Below, one piece after another: positions 1-8,448 of a stretch of 64,000 bases of DNA. The notes under the pieces are model-generated. The model ran no database searches. It was not told the DNA's origin and saw nothing but the letters and a program-made list of their open reading frames with translations. Location: NCBI RefSeq assembly GCF_050314255.1, contig NZ_JBNPMZ010000007.1, positions 67,231 through 131,230 of the forward strand. Reading direction: 5' to 3'. The position numbers and the translations under genes are program-made. How positions within the stretch are numbered: position 1 is the first letter of the stretch; each line of letters opens with the position of its first letter. Origin of the DNA: Claveliimonas sp034178805 (GTDB taxonomy: Bacteria; Bacillota; Clostridia; Lachnospirales; Lachnospiraceae).

Positions 1-111
1 CTCGCGATTGCTTTTGGATTCATTATCGTAGACATGGTATCCCGCTATATTATGAGCGCATTAAAGAGAGATTATCATATCAGTAAGAAAAATATTGTAA
101 ACAATCAATAA
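1..111 (+). CDS. C-terminal fragment of a membrane protein (partial)
   Basis: An open frame runs from the first base of the window to a TAA at 109-111 and encodes the last 36 residues of a protein. The fragment begins with a hydrophobic stretch (LAIAFGFIIVDMV) and ends in a basic, polar tail. This fits the last membrane segment and cytoplasmic tail of an integral membrane protein. The family cannot be named from so little. A REP-like dyad and a terminator follow directly. Confidence 0.5.
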   Translation, partial: LAIAFGFIIVDMVSRYIMSALKRDYHISKKNIVNNQ

Positions 112-113
112 TA

Positions 114-131
114 GGGACGGTTCTCTGTCCC
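114..131. repeat. Short GGGAC/GTCCC dyad, REP-like
   Basis: A small inverted repeat, GGGAC then eight bases then GTCCC, lies three bases after the stop of the partial gene. Similar GGGGAC-type palindromes occur in this window at 51988-52041 and, in degenerate form, near 53556. They look like dispersed REP-type elements, but this is inference. Confidence 0.35.
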
Positions 132-141
132 GACCCAACGC

Positions 142-179
142 AAGAAGAAACGCCCCACTTTTCGTGAGGCGTTCTTCTT
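142..179. terminator. Bidirectional terminator-like hairpin between the partial gene and adhE
   Basis: AAGAAGAAACGCC pairs with GGCGTTCTTCTT, with one bulged A. The hairpin lies between converging genes. Its outer A-rich and T-rich arms could give a U-tract in both directions, so it may end both the plus-strand gene and adhE. Confidence 0.5.
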
Positions 180-204
180 ACGTGAGAAAAACTATCGAGA
201 AAAA

Positions 205-2820
205 CTATTTGCCATAATAGCATTTAAGATAAATTTCTTTCATTTCCTTCATCAATGGATATCTTGGATTTGCTCCTGTACACTGATCATTGAATGCCTG
301 TTCTACCATATCATCCAGTGTATCCAGGAAATACTGCTCATCAATTCCATATTCCTTGATGGATTTCTTAATTCCGATCTTTTCTTTCAGATCTTCCAGT
401 TTTGCACAAAGATTTTCAAATACTTCCTGATCATCCTTTCCCATACATCCAGCAAAACGTCCAATCTCTGCATATCTTGCCAGAGCATGCGGATACTCAT
501 ACTGTGAGAAGGTTCCCATCTTCGTCGGAACTTCTGCTGCATTGTATCTCATAACCTCTGTCAGAAGCACTGCATTTGCCACACCGTGCGGCAGGTGATG
601 GAATGCGCCAAGCTTATGTGCCATAGAATGATTCAGTCCAAGGAATGCATTTGCAAATGCCATACCTGCCATACAGGATGCGTTTGCCATCTTCTCTCTT
701 GCAATCGGGTCATTTGCGCCATTTTCATATGCAGATGGCAGGTAATCGAATACTGCCTTCACTGCCTTAAGTGCCAGTCCGTCTGTGTAATCTGTTGCCA
801 TGATGGACACATATGCCTCAATAGCATGCGTCATAACATCAATACCGGATGCGCTGGTCAGTCCCTTTGGCTGGGTCATCATATTGTCTACATCTACGAT
901 TGCCATGTTCGGCAGAAGCTCGTAATCAGCAATCGGCCATTTTACTCCGGTCTCTGCATCGGTAATGATTGCAAATGGTGTTACTTCAGAACCTGTACCG
1001 GAAGAAGTCGGAATTGCTACGAAGTAAGCCTTCTCTCCCATCTTCGGGAAGGTAAATACTCTCTTACGAATATCCATGAAGTCCATAGCCATGTCTTCAA
1101 AGTTTGCTTCCGGATGCTCATACATTACCCACATGATCTTTGCTGCATCCATTGCAGAACCACCGCCCAGTGCGATAATTGTATCCGGCTCAAATGCTCT
1201 CATCTGATCTACACCTTTTTCTGCACACTGCAGTGTCGGGTCCGGAGCCACTTCATAGAAGCATGTATGCTGAATTCCCATTTCGTCCAGTTTTTTCTCA
1301 ATCGGAGCTACATAACCATTTTTATAAAGGAAGGTATCTGTTACGATAAACGCTTTCTTCTTATGCATCACTGTTCCAAGCTCATCCAGTGCTACCGGCA
1401 TACAGCCCTTCTTAAAGTAAACTTTCTCAGGTGTTCTGAACCACAGCATATTCTCTCTCCTCTCTGCAACTGTTTTAATGTTAATCAGATGTTTCACGCC
1501 CACGTTCTCAGATACAGAGTTTCCACCCCAGGAACCGCATCCAAGGGTAAGAGACGGTGCCAGTTTAAAGTTATATAAATCACCAATTCCACCGTGGGAA
1601 GATGGTGTATTAATCAGAATACGGCAGGTTTTCATTGCTGCTGCATGCTTTGCAATCTTCTCCTTCTCTGCCGGGTGTACGTACAATGATGCCGTATGTC
1701 CATATCCACCATCCGCTACCAGCTGCTCTGCCTTGGCAAGAGCCTCGTCAAATGTCTTTGCTCGATACATTGCAAGTACCGGAGATAATTTCTCATGTGC
1801 AAATTCCTCGGAAATATCTACTGACTCTACTTCACCAATCAGAATCTTTGTGCTTTCCGGAACCTCTACACCGGCAAGTTTAGCAATTTCATATGCTGAT
1901 TTTCCGGGAATCTTATTATTCAGGGCTCCATTGATAATGATGGTCTTACGAACTTTATCAAGCTCCTCGCCTTTTTTCAAGAAATAACATCCACGATATT
2001 CAAATTCTTTCTTTGCCTGATCATATACGCTGTCCAGAACAGTTACAGACTGCTCAGAAGCACAGATCATACCATTGTCAAATGTCTTGGAATGGATTAT
2101 GGAGTTTACAGCCATTCTTACATCTGCTGTGTCATCGATAATAACCGGTGTATTGCCGGCTCCAACACCCAGTGCCGGTTTACCTGATGAATAAGCAGCC
2201 TTAACCATTCCCGGACCTCCGGTTGCAAGAATAATATCCGCTTCTCTCATAACTGTATTTGTCAGTTCCAGAGAAGGAACATCAATCCAGCCGATAATAC
2301 CTTCCGGTGCACCTGCTTTCACTGCCGCATCCAGCACAACCTTTGCTGCTGCGATAGTACATGCCTTTGCTGCCGGATGAGGGCTGATGATGATTGCATT
2401 TCTGGTCTTCAGACAGATCAGCGTTTTGAAAATAGCAGTTGATGTCGGGTTCGTTGTAGGAATAACTGCTGCCACAAGACCGATAGGTTCTGCGATTTTC
2501 TTGATTCCGAATGCGCTGTCTTCCTCAATTACGCCACATGTCTTTGTATTTTTATATGCATTGTAAATATACTCTGCTGCATAGTGGTTTTTGATAATTT
2601 TATCTTCTACGATACCACGACCTGTTTCTTCTACTGCCTGTTTTGCAAGCGGGATTCTCATTTTATTTGCCGCCATAGCTGCCTCAAAGAAGATTTTATC
2701 TACCTGCTCCTGTGTATAGGTTGCAAATATCTTCTGTGCTTCACGCATCGCGTTCATCTTTGCTTCAAGAGCTTCTACGCTGTCTACGATCTGAGGTACT
2801 GTCTCTTTTTTCTTTGCCAT
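205..2820 (-). CDS. adhE: Bifunctional acetaldehyde-CoA/alcohol dehydrogenase
   Basis: This 871-residue protein reduces acetyl-CoA to acetaldehyde and then to ethanol with two NADH, and so regenerates NAD+ in fermentation. Residues 1-440 form a CoA-acylating aldehyde dehydrogenase domain with the catalytic cysteine at C253 in the motif NGMICASEQS. Residues 460-871 form an iron-dependent alcohol dehydrogenase with GGGSAMD (nucleotide binding) and the histidine-rich metal segment around LNHSMAHKLGAFHHLPHG. Length and domain order match full AdhE. The family is known to assemble into spirosomes. The gene stands alone, with GGAGGA before the ATG and a Rex-like operator over its promoter at 2879-2907. 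Confidence 0.97.
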   Translation of the reverse strand: MAKKKETVPQIVDSVEALEAKMNAMREAQKIFATYTQEQVDKIFFEAAMAANKMRIPLAKQAVEETGRGIVEDKIIKNHYAAEYIYNAYKNTKTCGVIEEDSAFGIKKIAEPIGLVAAVIPTTNPTSTAIFKTLICLKTRNAIIISPHPAAKACTIAAAKVVLDAAVKAGAPEGIIGWIDVPSLELTNTVMREADIILATGGPGMVKAAYSSGKPALGVGAGNTPVIIDDTADVRMAVNSIIHSKTFDNGMICASEQSVTVLDSVYDQAKKEFEYRGCYFLKKGEELDKVRKTIIINGALNNKIPGKSAYEIAKLAGVEVPESTKILIGEVESVDISEEFAHEKLSPVLAMYRAKTFDEALAKAEQLVADGGYGHTASLYVHPAEKEKIAKHAAAMKTCRILINTPSSHGGIGDLYNFKLAPSLTLGCGSWGGNSVSENVGVKHLINIKTVAERRENMLWFRTPEKVYFKKGCMPVALDELGTVMHKKKAFIVTDTFLYKNGYVAPIEKKLDEMGIQHTCFYEVAPDPTLQCAEKGVDQMRAFEPDTIIALGGGSAMDAAKIMWVMYEHPEANFEDMAMDFMDIRKRVFTFPKMGEKAYFVAIPTSSGTGSEVTPFAIITDAETGVKWPIADYELLPNMAIVDVDNMMTQPKGLTSASGIDVMTHAIEAYVSIMATDYTDGLALKAVKAVFDYLPSAYENGANDPIAREKMANASCMAGMAFANAFLGLNHSMAHKLGAFHHLPHGVANAVLLTEVMRYNAAEVPTKMGTFSQYEYPHALARYAEIGRFAGCMGKDDQEVFENLCAKLEDLKEKIGIKKSIKEYGIDEQYFLDTLDDMVEQAFNDQCTGANPRYPLMKEMKEIYLKCYYGK

Positions 2821-2878
2821 TGTGTTCTCCTCCTGTGGAATTCATGAATGTGAACCGTTTTTTCTTTGCTATGGTCGT

Positions 2879-2907
2879 AGTATAAGCGATTGTTAATTAT
2901 TTGTCAA
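2879..2907 (-). promoter_or_regulatory. adhE promoter with overlapping Rex-like operator
   Basis: On the minus strand TTGACA (2902-2907) is followed after exactly 17 bases by TATACT (2879-2884), a strong vegetative promoter. The -35 hexamer lies inside an 18-bp near-palindrome at 2890-2907, read on the plus strand as TTGTTAA-TTAT-TTGTCAA. The clostridial Rex consensus is TTGTTAA-N4-TTAACAA, so one half is perfect and the other has two mismatches. Rex senses NADH/NAD+ and commonly represses adhE, so redox control is the likely reading. Confidence 0.65.
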
Positions 2908-2980
2908 TAACTTTTTGATAAATATTTAACATTCTTTTTTAGCGTGCCAAAGTGCTTTTGAACAATTGTGGAATTATGAC

Positions 2981-3042
2981 AAAAAAAGTTGGATTGAACT
3001 TGCAGATGTAATCACCTCTGACCATATTCGTTCAATCCAACT
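2981..3042 (-). terminator. Intrinsic terminator of the hydrogenase operon
   Basis: A perfect 13-bp stem (2987-2999 with 3030-3042) closes a 30-base loop and is followed on the minus strand by a run of seven T (2981-2987). It lies just after the hydrogenase stop codon and upstream of the adhE promoter, so it separates the two transcripts. Confidence 0.75.
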
Positions 3043-3065
3043 CTATTATTTTAAACAAGTCTTAT

Positions 3066-4820
3066 TTAGAAACCTTTACCGTAGTTTACTACCTCTGCAT
3101 CATGCTCGGTGTGCAACAGCATATGCGCTTTATGAGATAACGGTTTTTCGAAATATTCTTCATACATTTCCAATACATCCGGATTCTCATGCGAGAAACG
3201 TATATCATAATTTTCATCCAGATAATACAGGTTCTTTCCGCGTTCAAATGCCCGCTCTTCTCCGTCATGGATTGGCTGACCGCCTCCTCCGACACAGCCA
3301 CCCGGACATGCCATTACTTCAACAAAGTCATACTGTACTTCTCCACGCTCAATTTTCTGAAGAAGCGCTCTTGCATTACCCAGACCACTGACAACCGCTG
3401 TTCTTACGGTAATATCATTTATCTGGAAATTTGCTTCCTGTACACCATCATTCTCATTGAAGCCCTGACTTCTCACAGCGTGGAAAGCATCTGCCGGAGG
3501 ATTCTCACCTTTAATGATAAAGTATGCAGAACGAAGTGCAGCCTCCATAACACCACCGGTAGCTCCGAAGATTACACCTGCTCCGGTTCCTCCCTGCATT
3601 GGTCTGTCACTCTCAATATCCTGAAGCGTATCCGGTCTGATATGTGCAGAGCGAATCATTTTTACCAGCTCTCTGGTCGTAATAACCGCATCAATATCAT
3701 GTCCTGCATATTCACCATAGAACAGCTCCATCTCGCGCTCGCCCTTCTTTGCCACGCAAGGCATCACAGATATTGTATAAATCTTCTCCGGTGCCACACC
3801 CAGTTTGTCTGCAAAATAGGTCTTCATAGCTGCACCGAACATCTGCTGCGGTGATTTTGCGGAAGACAGGTATTTCACCAGATGCGGGAACTGAGTCTTG
3901 ATAAAGCGAATCCATCCCGGACAGCAGGAAGTGAACATCGGACGATTCTTAAGCTCGCCACTGGTAAAGCGCTGTACAAATTCATGTCCCTCTTCCATAA
4001 TCGTCAGGTCTGCTGAAAATACGGTATCAAACACATAATCCACACCCATACGTTTCAGGGCATCCAGTATCTTTCCAATTGTAGCATCTTCAGGTGCAAG
4101 ACCTATCTGTTCGCCCCATGCCGCGCGCACGGCAGGTGCTACCTGAGCCACTACAATCTTATCCTTATCCGCAATCGCATCCCATATCTTCTCTGTATCA
4201 TCACGGGCAGTCAATGCTCCTACCGGGCAGTGTGTAATACACTGACCGCAAAGAGAACAATCCGCCTCCTCAATCCTGCGTCGTCCTGACACATTGATAG
4301 TCGTTCTGGAACCGGTTCCTTCTACGTCCCACACACCGAGGCTCTGTACCTTATCACATACCTGTACACAGCGCATACACTTGATGCACTTGGAAGAATC
4401 ACGTATCAGCGGAAATTTCTTATTCCACGGCTGATGTTCCAGTTCCTGTTTAAATGGAATCTCCAGAATATTCAGATCATTTGCGATGGTCTGAAGACTA
4501 CAGTTACCACTTCTTGCACAGGTCACACACTTACAGTCATGCTGGGATAAAATCATCTCCACTGTTTTTCTTCTGTGTTTGCGAACCTTCGGACTGTTGG
4601 TATAGATCACCATTCCCTCCTCCGCAACATTATTACAGGAAGTAATCAATTTTTCTTTTCCTTCCAGCTCCACTACACAGACACGACACGCCGCAATCTC
4701 ATTAATTCCCTTCAGATAACAAAGTCTGGGAATCGGTATCCCGTTCTGGGAAGCAGCTTCCATAATCGTGGTATTATCTTTTACTGAAATTTGTTTTCCA
4801 TCAATCGTAATATTTACCAT
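3066..4820 (-). CDS. [FeFe] hydrogenase catalytic subunit
   Basis: This 584-residue soluble enzyme carries out reversible proton reduction. The N-terminus is a [2Fe-2S] domain with C34, C45, C48 and C62. A His-Cys [4Fe-4S] site follows (HDCKCVTCARSGNC), then two ferredoxin-type clusters (CIKCMRCVQVCDK and CSLCGQCITHCPVG). The H-cluster signatures are all present: TSCCPGW, MPCVAKKGE and MACPGGCVGGGGQP. The gene overlaps the upstream flavoprotein gene by 7 bp, so the two are translationally coupled. This pairing with a GltD/NfnB-like subunit, and not with NuoE/NuoF-type HydC/HydB, matches what HydDB calls group A2 (glutamate-synthase-linked). The physiological partner is not known. Confidence 0.93.
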   Translation of the reverse strand: MVNITIDGKQISVKDNTTIMEAASQNGIPIPRLCYLKGINEIAACRVCVVELEGKEKLITSCNNVAEEGMVIYTNSPKVRKHRRKTVEMILSQHDCKCVTCARSGNCSLQTIANDLNILEIPFKQELEHQPWNKKFPLIRDSSKCIKCMRCVQVCDKVQSLGVWDVEGTGSRTTINVSGRRRIEEADCSLCGQCITHCPVGALTARDDTEKIWDAIADKDKIVVAQVAPAVRAAWGEQIGLAPEDATIGKILDALKRMGVDYVFDTVFSADLTIMEEGHEFVQRFTSGELKNRPMFTSCCPGWIRFIKTQFPHLVKYLSSAKSPQQMFGAAMKTYFADKLGVAPEKIYTISVMPCVAKKGEREMELFYGEYAGHDIDAVITTRELVKMIRSAHIRPDTLQDIESDRPMQGGTGAGVIFGATGGVMEAALRSAYFIIKGENPPADAFHAVRSQGFNENDGVQEANFQINDITVRTAVVSGLGNARALLQKIERGEVQYDFVEVMACPGGCVGGGGQPIHDGEERAFERGKNLYYLDENYDIRFSHENPDVLEMYEEYFEKPLSHKAHMLLHTEHDAEVVNYGKGF

Positions 4821-6646
4821 AATTTTTCTCTGCCTCCTTTAAAGATTCCGTATCCAAAGTGGTCACAGCGCAGACATCTTGAAGCTTCCTGTCTGGCTTC
4901 CTTCTCCGTCATACAGTTCTCCACACCTTCAAAATCACAGACTCTCTCACACGCCTCACGCTCAGTAAGATTCACTCGTCCGCAAGGAGTTCTGTCATCC
5001 AGATTTGCTTCCGGAATTTCTACATCGCAGGAAATCTCATGGTGATATCCCAGATATTCATCAATATTTGCCGCAACAACCTTAGCTGCTGCAATTGCTT
5101 TAATTACAGATGCCGGACCGCTCGCACAGTCTCCGCCTGCAAATACTCCCGGCATATTTTCAAATGTACCGGTACTCTTCGTTATAATTTTACCGCGTGA
5201 TACCGGAATTCCCGCCTCTTCAAAATGACGGGTCTCAATATTCTGTCCGATGGCAACGACCAGGATATCACACGGAATATAAACATCTTCTTCGCCTGTA
5301 GGCTTAATGCTTGCACGTCCGTCCTTAATAGAACTTACCATCTGTGGAGTCACATAAATTCCTTTAATGTGATGATTCTCATCCACATCCAGGGAAGCCG
5401 GAGCCTTCAGTGTCTGAAGTTCGATTCCTTCTGCTACTGCCCCTTCTATTTCTGCAGGAAGCGCTGTCATATCTGCCACACGCCGTCTGTATACGATGCT
5501 GACCTTCTTTGCCCCAAGACGTTTTGCAGTACGCACTGCATCCATGGATACATTACCTCCGCCGATAACTGCAACCTCTTTTCCGGTCAGATCCATAATC
5601 TCATTCTTTCCTACATTACGCAGGAACTGAACTGCTGAGAGCACCCCGTCTGCATCCTCACCTTCCAGTCCAAGCTTTTTATCTGTGCTTGCACCGATCG
5701 TAATGAGAACTGCATCATACTCTTCCCGAAGCTGCTGGATCGTAATGTCCTGACCAATTTTCAGTCCATGCTTCACCTCGACTCCGGTCTTTAAAATACT
5801 GTTAATATCCTCATCCAGACGCTCCTTTGGAAGACGATAATTCGGGATACCATAACGAAGCATTCCCCCAAGCTTCGGAAGCATCTCATAAACCACGGCC
5901 TGATGACCCATAAGCTGCAGATAATATGCCGCACTTAAGCCGCCCGGGCCTCCGCCAAGAACAGCAATTCTTTTTCCTGTAGACGGTGCACACGCCGGAG
6001 GATCTACCTCTCCTGCAAAATCTGCCGCCACTCTTTTAAGTCCCCGGATATTGATAGAATCATCCACCATATTTCTGCGGCATCTTGCCTCACACGGATG
6101 CTCGCAGATGAAACCACAGGTAGTCGGGAACGGATTATCCTTACGGATCAGACGAATAGCATCTGCATATCTTCCCTCTCCTACCAGTGCCACATATCCC
6201 GGTATATCCACGTGTGCAGGACACAGGGCCACACACGGAACCGGCTGATTATATGTACAGGTACAGCGTCCATTCTCAATATGCTCAATATAATCATCCC
6301 GGTAACCAATCAGTCCCTTGTAGACCATATGTGCAGCCTCATACCCAATTGCACAATCAGCTGACTCCATAATAGATAACGCTGTCTCCTCCATAATATC
6401 CAGCGTCTCCATCGTTGCTTTTCCGTCCAATACATCTTTGATAAAGTGGTTTAACTGTCCAAGTCCGATTCGGCAGGGGACACATTTACCACATGTCTGC
6501 GCATGGCATAATTCCAGAAATGCACGCGCCATGTCCACCGGACAAAGTCCCGGAGGACTGGATTCGATTCTTCGCTCCAGATCCTTATAGAGCCCTTCCA
6601 TCACGATCTCAGCCCTATTCGGAGAAGCAATCTCCAATCTGCTCAT
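4814..6646 (-). CDS. GltD/NfnB-like FAD/NAD(P) oxidoreductase with NuoF-type Fe-S domain, hydrogenase partner
   Basis: A 610-residue flavoprotein. Residues 40-100 resemble the C-terminal [4Fe-4S] domain of NuoF (C52, C55, C58 in TCGKCVPC, with C98 as a likely fourth ligand). Residues 130-200 carry the paired [4Fe-4S] cysteines of the glutamate synthase small subunit and dihydropyrimidine dehydrogenase type (C138, C142, C177, C181, C185, C189). An FAD Rossmann motif GGGPGGLSAA starts at 231 and an NAD(P) motif GGGNVSMDAVRTAK follows near 370. The C-terminus adds a CLRC pair. It probably passes electrons between NAD(P)H and the hydrogenase encoded directly downstream. Whether it prefers NADH or NADPH, or bifurcates electrons, cannot be read from sequence. 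GltD alone is unlikely, because no large glutamate synthase subunit is nearby. Confidence 0.85.
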   Translation of the reverse strand: MSRLEIASPNRAEIVMEGLYKDLERRIESSPPGLCPVDMARAFLELCHAQTCGKCVPCRIGLGQLNHFIKDVLDGKATMETLDIMEETALSIMESADCAIGYEAAHMVYKGLIGYRDDYIEHIENGRCTCTYNQPVPCVALCPAHVDIPGYVALVGEGRYADAIRLIRKDNPFPTTCGFICEHPCEARCRRNMVDDSINIRGLKRVAADFAGEVDPPACAPSTGKRIAVLGGGPGGLSAAYYLQLMGHQAVVYEMLPKLGGMLRYGIPNYRLPKERLDEDINSILKTGVEVKHGLKIGQDITIQQLREEYDAVLITIGASTDKKLGLEGEDADGVLSAVQFLRNVGKNEIMDLTGKEVAVIGGGNVSMDAVRTAKRLGAKKVSIVYRRRVADMTALPAEIEGAVAEGIELQTLKAPASLDVDENHHIKGIYVTPQMVSSIKDGRASIKPTGEEDVYIPCDILVVAIGQNIETRHFEEAGIPVSRGKIITKSTGTFENMPGVFAGGDCASGPASVIKAIAAAKVVAANIDEYLGYHHEISCDVEIPEANLDDRTPCGRVNLTEREACERVCDFEGVENCMTEKEARQEASRCLRCDHFGYGIFKGGREKLW

Positions 6647-6714
6647 TTTTTAATTCCCTCTCTTTCATTTTTTTAATATTATTGTTTTTCCTGCTTTCAC
6701 CCCGCAGTTTTCTA

Positions 6715-6753
6715 ATTATACCATTTAAAAATGAATTTGTAAGGAAAATTACA
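6715..6753 (-). promoter_or_regulatory. Promoter of the hydrogenase operon with TGTAA-N6-TTACA palindrome
   Basis: Minus-strand TTACAA (6737-6742) and TATAAT (6715-6720) are 16 bases apart, and TGG just before the -10 gives an extended -10. The inverted repeat TGTAA-N6-TTACA (6738-6753) overlaps the -35 and is a plausible operator. It is not a clear Rex box. Confidence 0.55.
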
Positions 6754-6794
6754 TAAGTAGATTATTTAACATAATGGTCTATTTTTTAACGTGC

Positions 6795-7184
6795 CTATTC
6801 TCTGGACTGGTACAATCCCCACCAGTATAAGGCAGGAATAATATAATCCATAACAGCCAGGAATGTGAAGGTTCCTCCAACCATGCTCCTTATCGTTGCG
6901 ATCACTATAAGAGCTGTATAAATCCCTGCAAAGATAGTCGCCCATTTTACGGACTTTCCGGCAATTCCAAATATTCCGGCTCCTGCAGCTGTCACAGAAG
7001 TCAGAATGCCAAGAACCATGGCAAGTGGTGTATAAGCAGCTGTTATGGCGCTCATATCCACTCCCGGGACTTCTGAGAGCTGTGGCAGCATTACATAGCT
7101 GACCACTGTTCCAAATACTCCAAGCACTCCTGAAATAATCATCAATATGGATATTACTTTTAATAATAATTTTGGTCTAAACAT
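6795..7184 (-). CDS. Small four-helix membrane protein of the ABC export operon
   Basis: A 129-residue protein with about four hydrophobic segments (near 10-30, 52-70, 74-95 and 100-122). It is the last gene of the minus-strand operon encoding an ABC ATPase, an HlyD/MacA-like adaptor and a MacB-like permease, 24 bases after the permease gene. No family is recognised with confidence. Its position suggests an accessory membrane protein, but nothing in the sequence shows its function. Confidence 0.6.
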   Translation of the reverse strand: MFRPKLLLKVISILMIISGVLGVFGTVVSYVMLPQLSEVPGVDMSAITAAYTPLAMVLGILTSVTAAGAGIFGIAGKSVKWATIFAGIYTALIVIATIRSMVGGTFTFLAVMDYIIPALYWWGLYQSRE

Positions 7185-7208
7185 ATTCTTAATCTCCTTC
7201 TACATAAA

Positions 7209-8447
7209 CTACAATTGTCTTAACGCTTCAATCGGACTCATACGAGCCGCTTTTCTCGCCGGATAGATGCCAAATATAATTCCCACGCCACAAGAAAAAC
7301 AGGTCGTAAGTATTACTGCCGACAGTGAAAGTCGGGCTGACAGACCGGCAATCTTCATGACTGATATCAGACCGGCAATTCCTGCTCCAAGAGCAATTCC
7401 AATCACACCTCCAATTCCCGATATGATAGCCGACTCACACAGGAACTGCGCAATAATGGAGGATGTCTTGGCACCCAGCGCTTTGCGAATTCCTATCTCC
7501 CGGGTTCTCTCTGTTACAGATACCAGCATAATATTCATAACTCCGATACCTCCTACCAGAAGAGAGATGCCCGCCACAAATGCTACAAATGCGGTCACTG
7601 CATCCAGAATGGAACCCATAGCATTGACCATGGCACCCATGGACTGTGCTTTTGTAAATAAATTCTCCCCATCATTCATATGACGGGAATTCAGAAGCTG
7701 AACTGCCGATTTTGCGACAGAGTTCTCATTCTCGCCCTCTGCGAGATAAATATTTACAGAAGAAAATGCGTCGATATCATCTCCCCAGGCCGTCGCACAG
7801 GTATAGGGAAGTTCAATCATAACAGGCATCTCCATTCCAAACATTTTCATGGCCTCTTCATTTGCCTTCATATCCGCATCCGATACATCCCGGATTCCTT
7901 TTATCGTCAATGTCTGTACTGCATTACCGATTTCCAGATCAAAATCCATTCCCACAATATCTGTTGTCCCGAAAAGATACAGGGCACTTCCCCGATCCAG
8001 CACACATACCGGATTACCATTTACCACGTCATCTTCCGTAAAATACTCGCCTGTAATAATTGGGAGCTGATAAGGATTATATTCCTCATCCTGAATCGTC
8101 AAGGACACATATGCATCGAATCTTCCTTTCCTGCTCTCTACTTCTCCGACCTGCTGCACCAGAACGCTCACGCCGGCAGCTCTGTCTCCCAACTGTTCCT
8201 TTACGACTTGAATATCCTCCCAGGTTATCAATTCCGTGTTTGTCGTCTCCTCAGCGTTTGTATTTACAGTTACACTCTTAGTCTCATTACTGGACATTAC
8301 ATCTTCTTTCAGACCACTGCCCAGCGAAACAATCGTAATGACAGAAGAAATGCCGATAATAATTCCCAGCATGGTAAGAAAGGATCGCCCTTTATTTGCC
8401 CTGATATTGTACAGGGCCATTTTCACATACTCTCCAAATTGTCCCAT
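7209..8447 (-). CDS. MacB-type ABC transporter permease
   Basis: A 412-residue permease with an N-terminal membrane segment (LTMLGIIIGISSVITIVSLG), a large extracytoplasmic MacB_PCD domain, and a C-terminal FtsX domain of three helices containing the conserved RTREIGIRKALGA coupling segment. It should work with the upstream ATPase and adaptor to export a peptide, lipid or drug. The ATG at 8447 is chosen because AAGGAG precedes it and it follows the adaptor stop codon by one base. A longer frame to 8489 would overlap the adaptor gene. Confidence 0.88.
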   Translation of the reverse strand: MGQFGEYVKMALYNIRANKGRSFLTMLGIIIGISSVITIVSLGSGLKEDVMSSNETKSVTVNTNAEETTNTELITWEDIQVVKEQLGDRAAGVSVLVQQVGEVESRKGRFDAYVSLTIQDEEYNPYQLPIITGEYFTEDDVVNGNPVCVLDRGSALYLFGTTDIVGMDFDLEIGNAVQTLTIKGIRDVSDADMKANEEAMKMFGMEMPVMIELPYTCATAWGDDIDAFSSVNIYLAEGENENSVAKSAVQLLNSRHMNDGENLFTKAQSMGAMVNAMGSILDAVTAFVAFVAGISLLVGGIGVMNIMLVSVTERTREIGIRKALGAKTSSIIAQFLCESAIISGIGGVIGIALGAGIAGLISVMKIAGLSARLSLSAVILTTCFSCGVGIIFGIYPARKAARMSPIEALRQL

Positions 8448-8448
8448 A

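Noticed and set aside
586..1578. Long plus-strand open frames opposite adhE and other genes
   Set aside because: They are antisense shadows of strongly conserved genes, lack RBS and have biased composition.
3066..6646. Trimeric bifurcating hydrogenase HydABC
   Set aside because: No NuoE-like HydC is present, and the partner is GltD/NfnB-like with only the C-terminal NuoF Fe-S domain.
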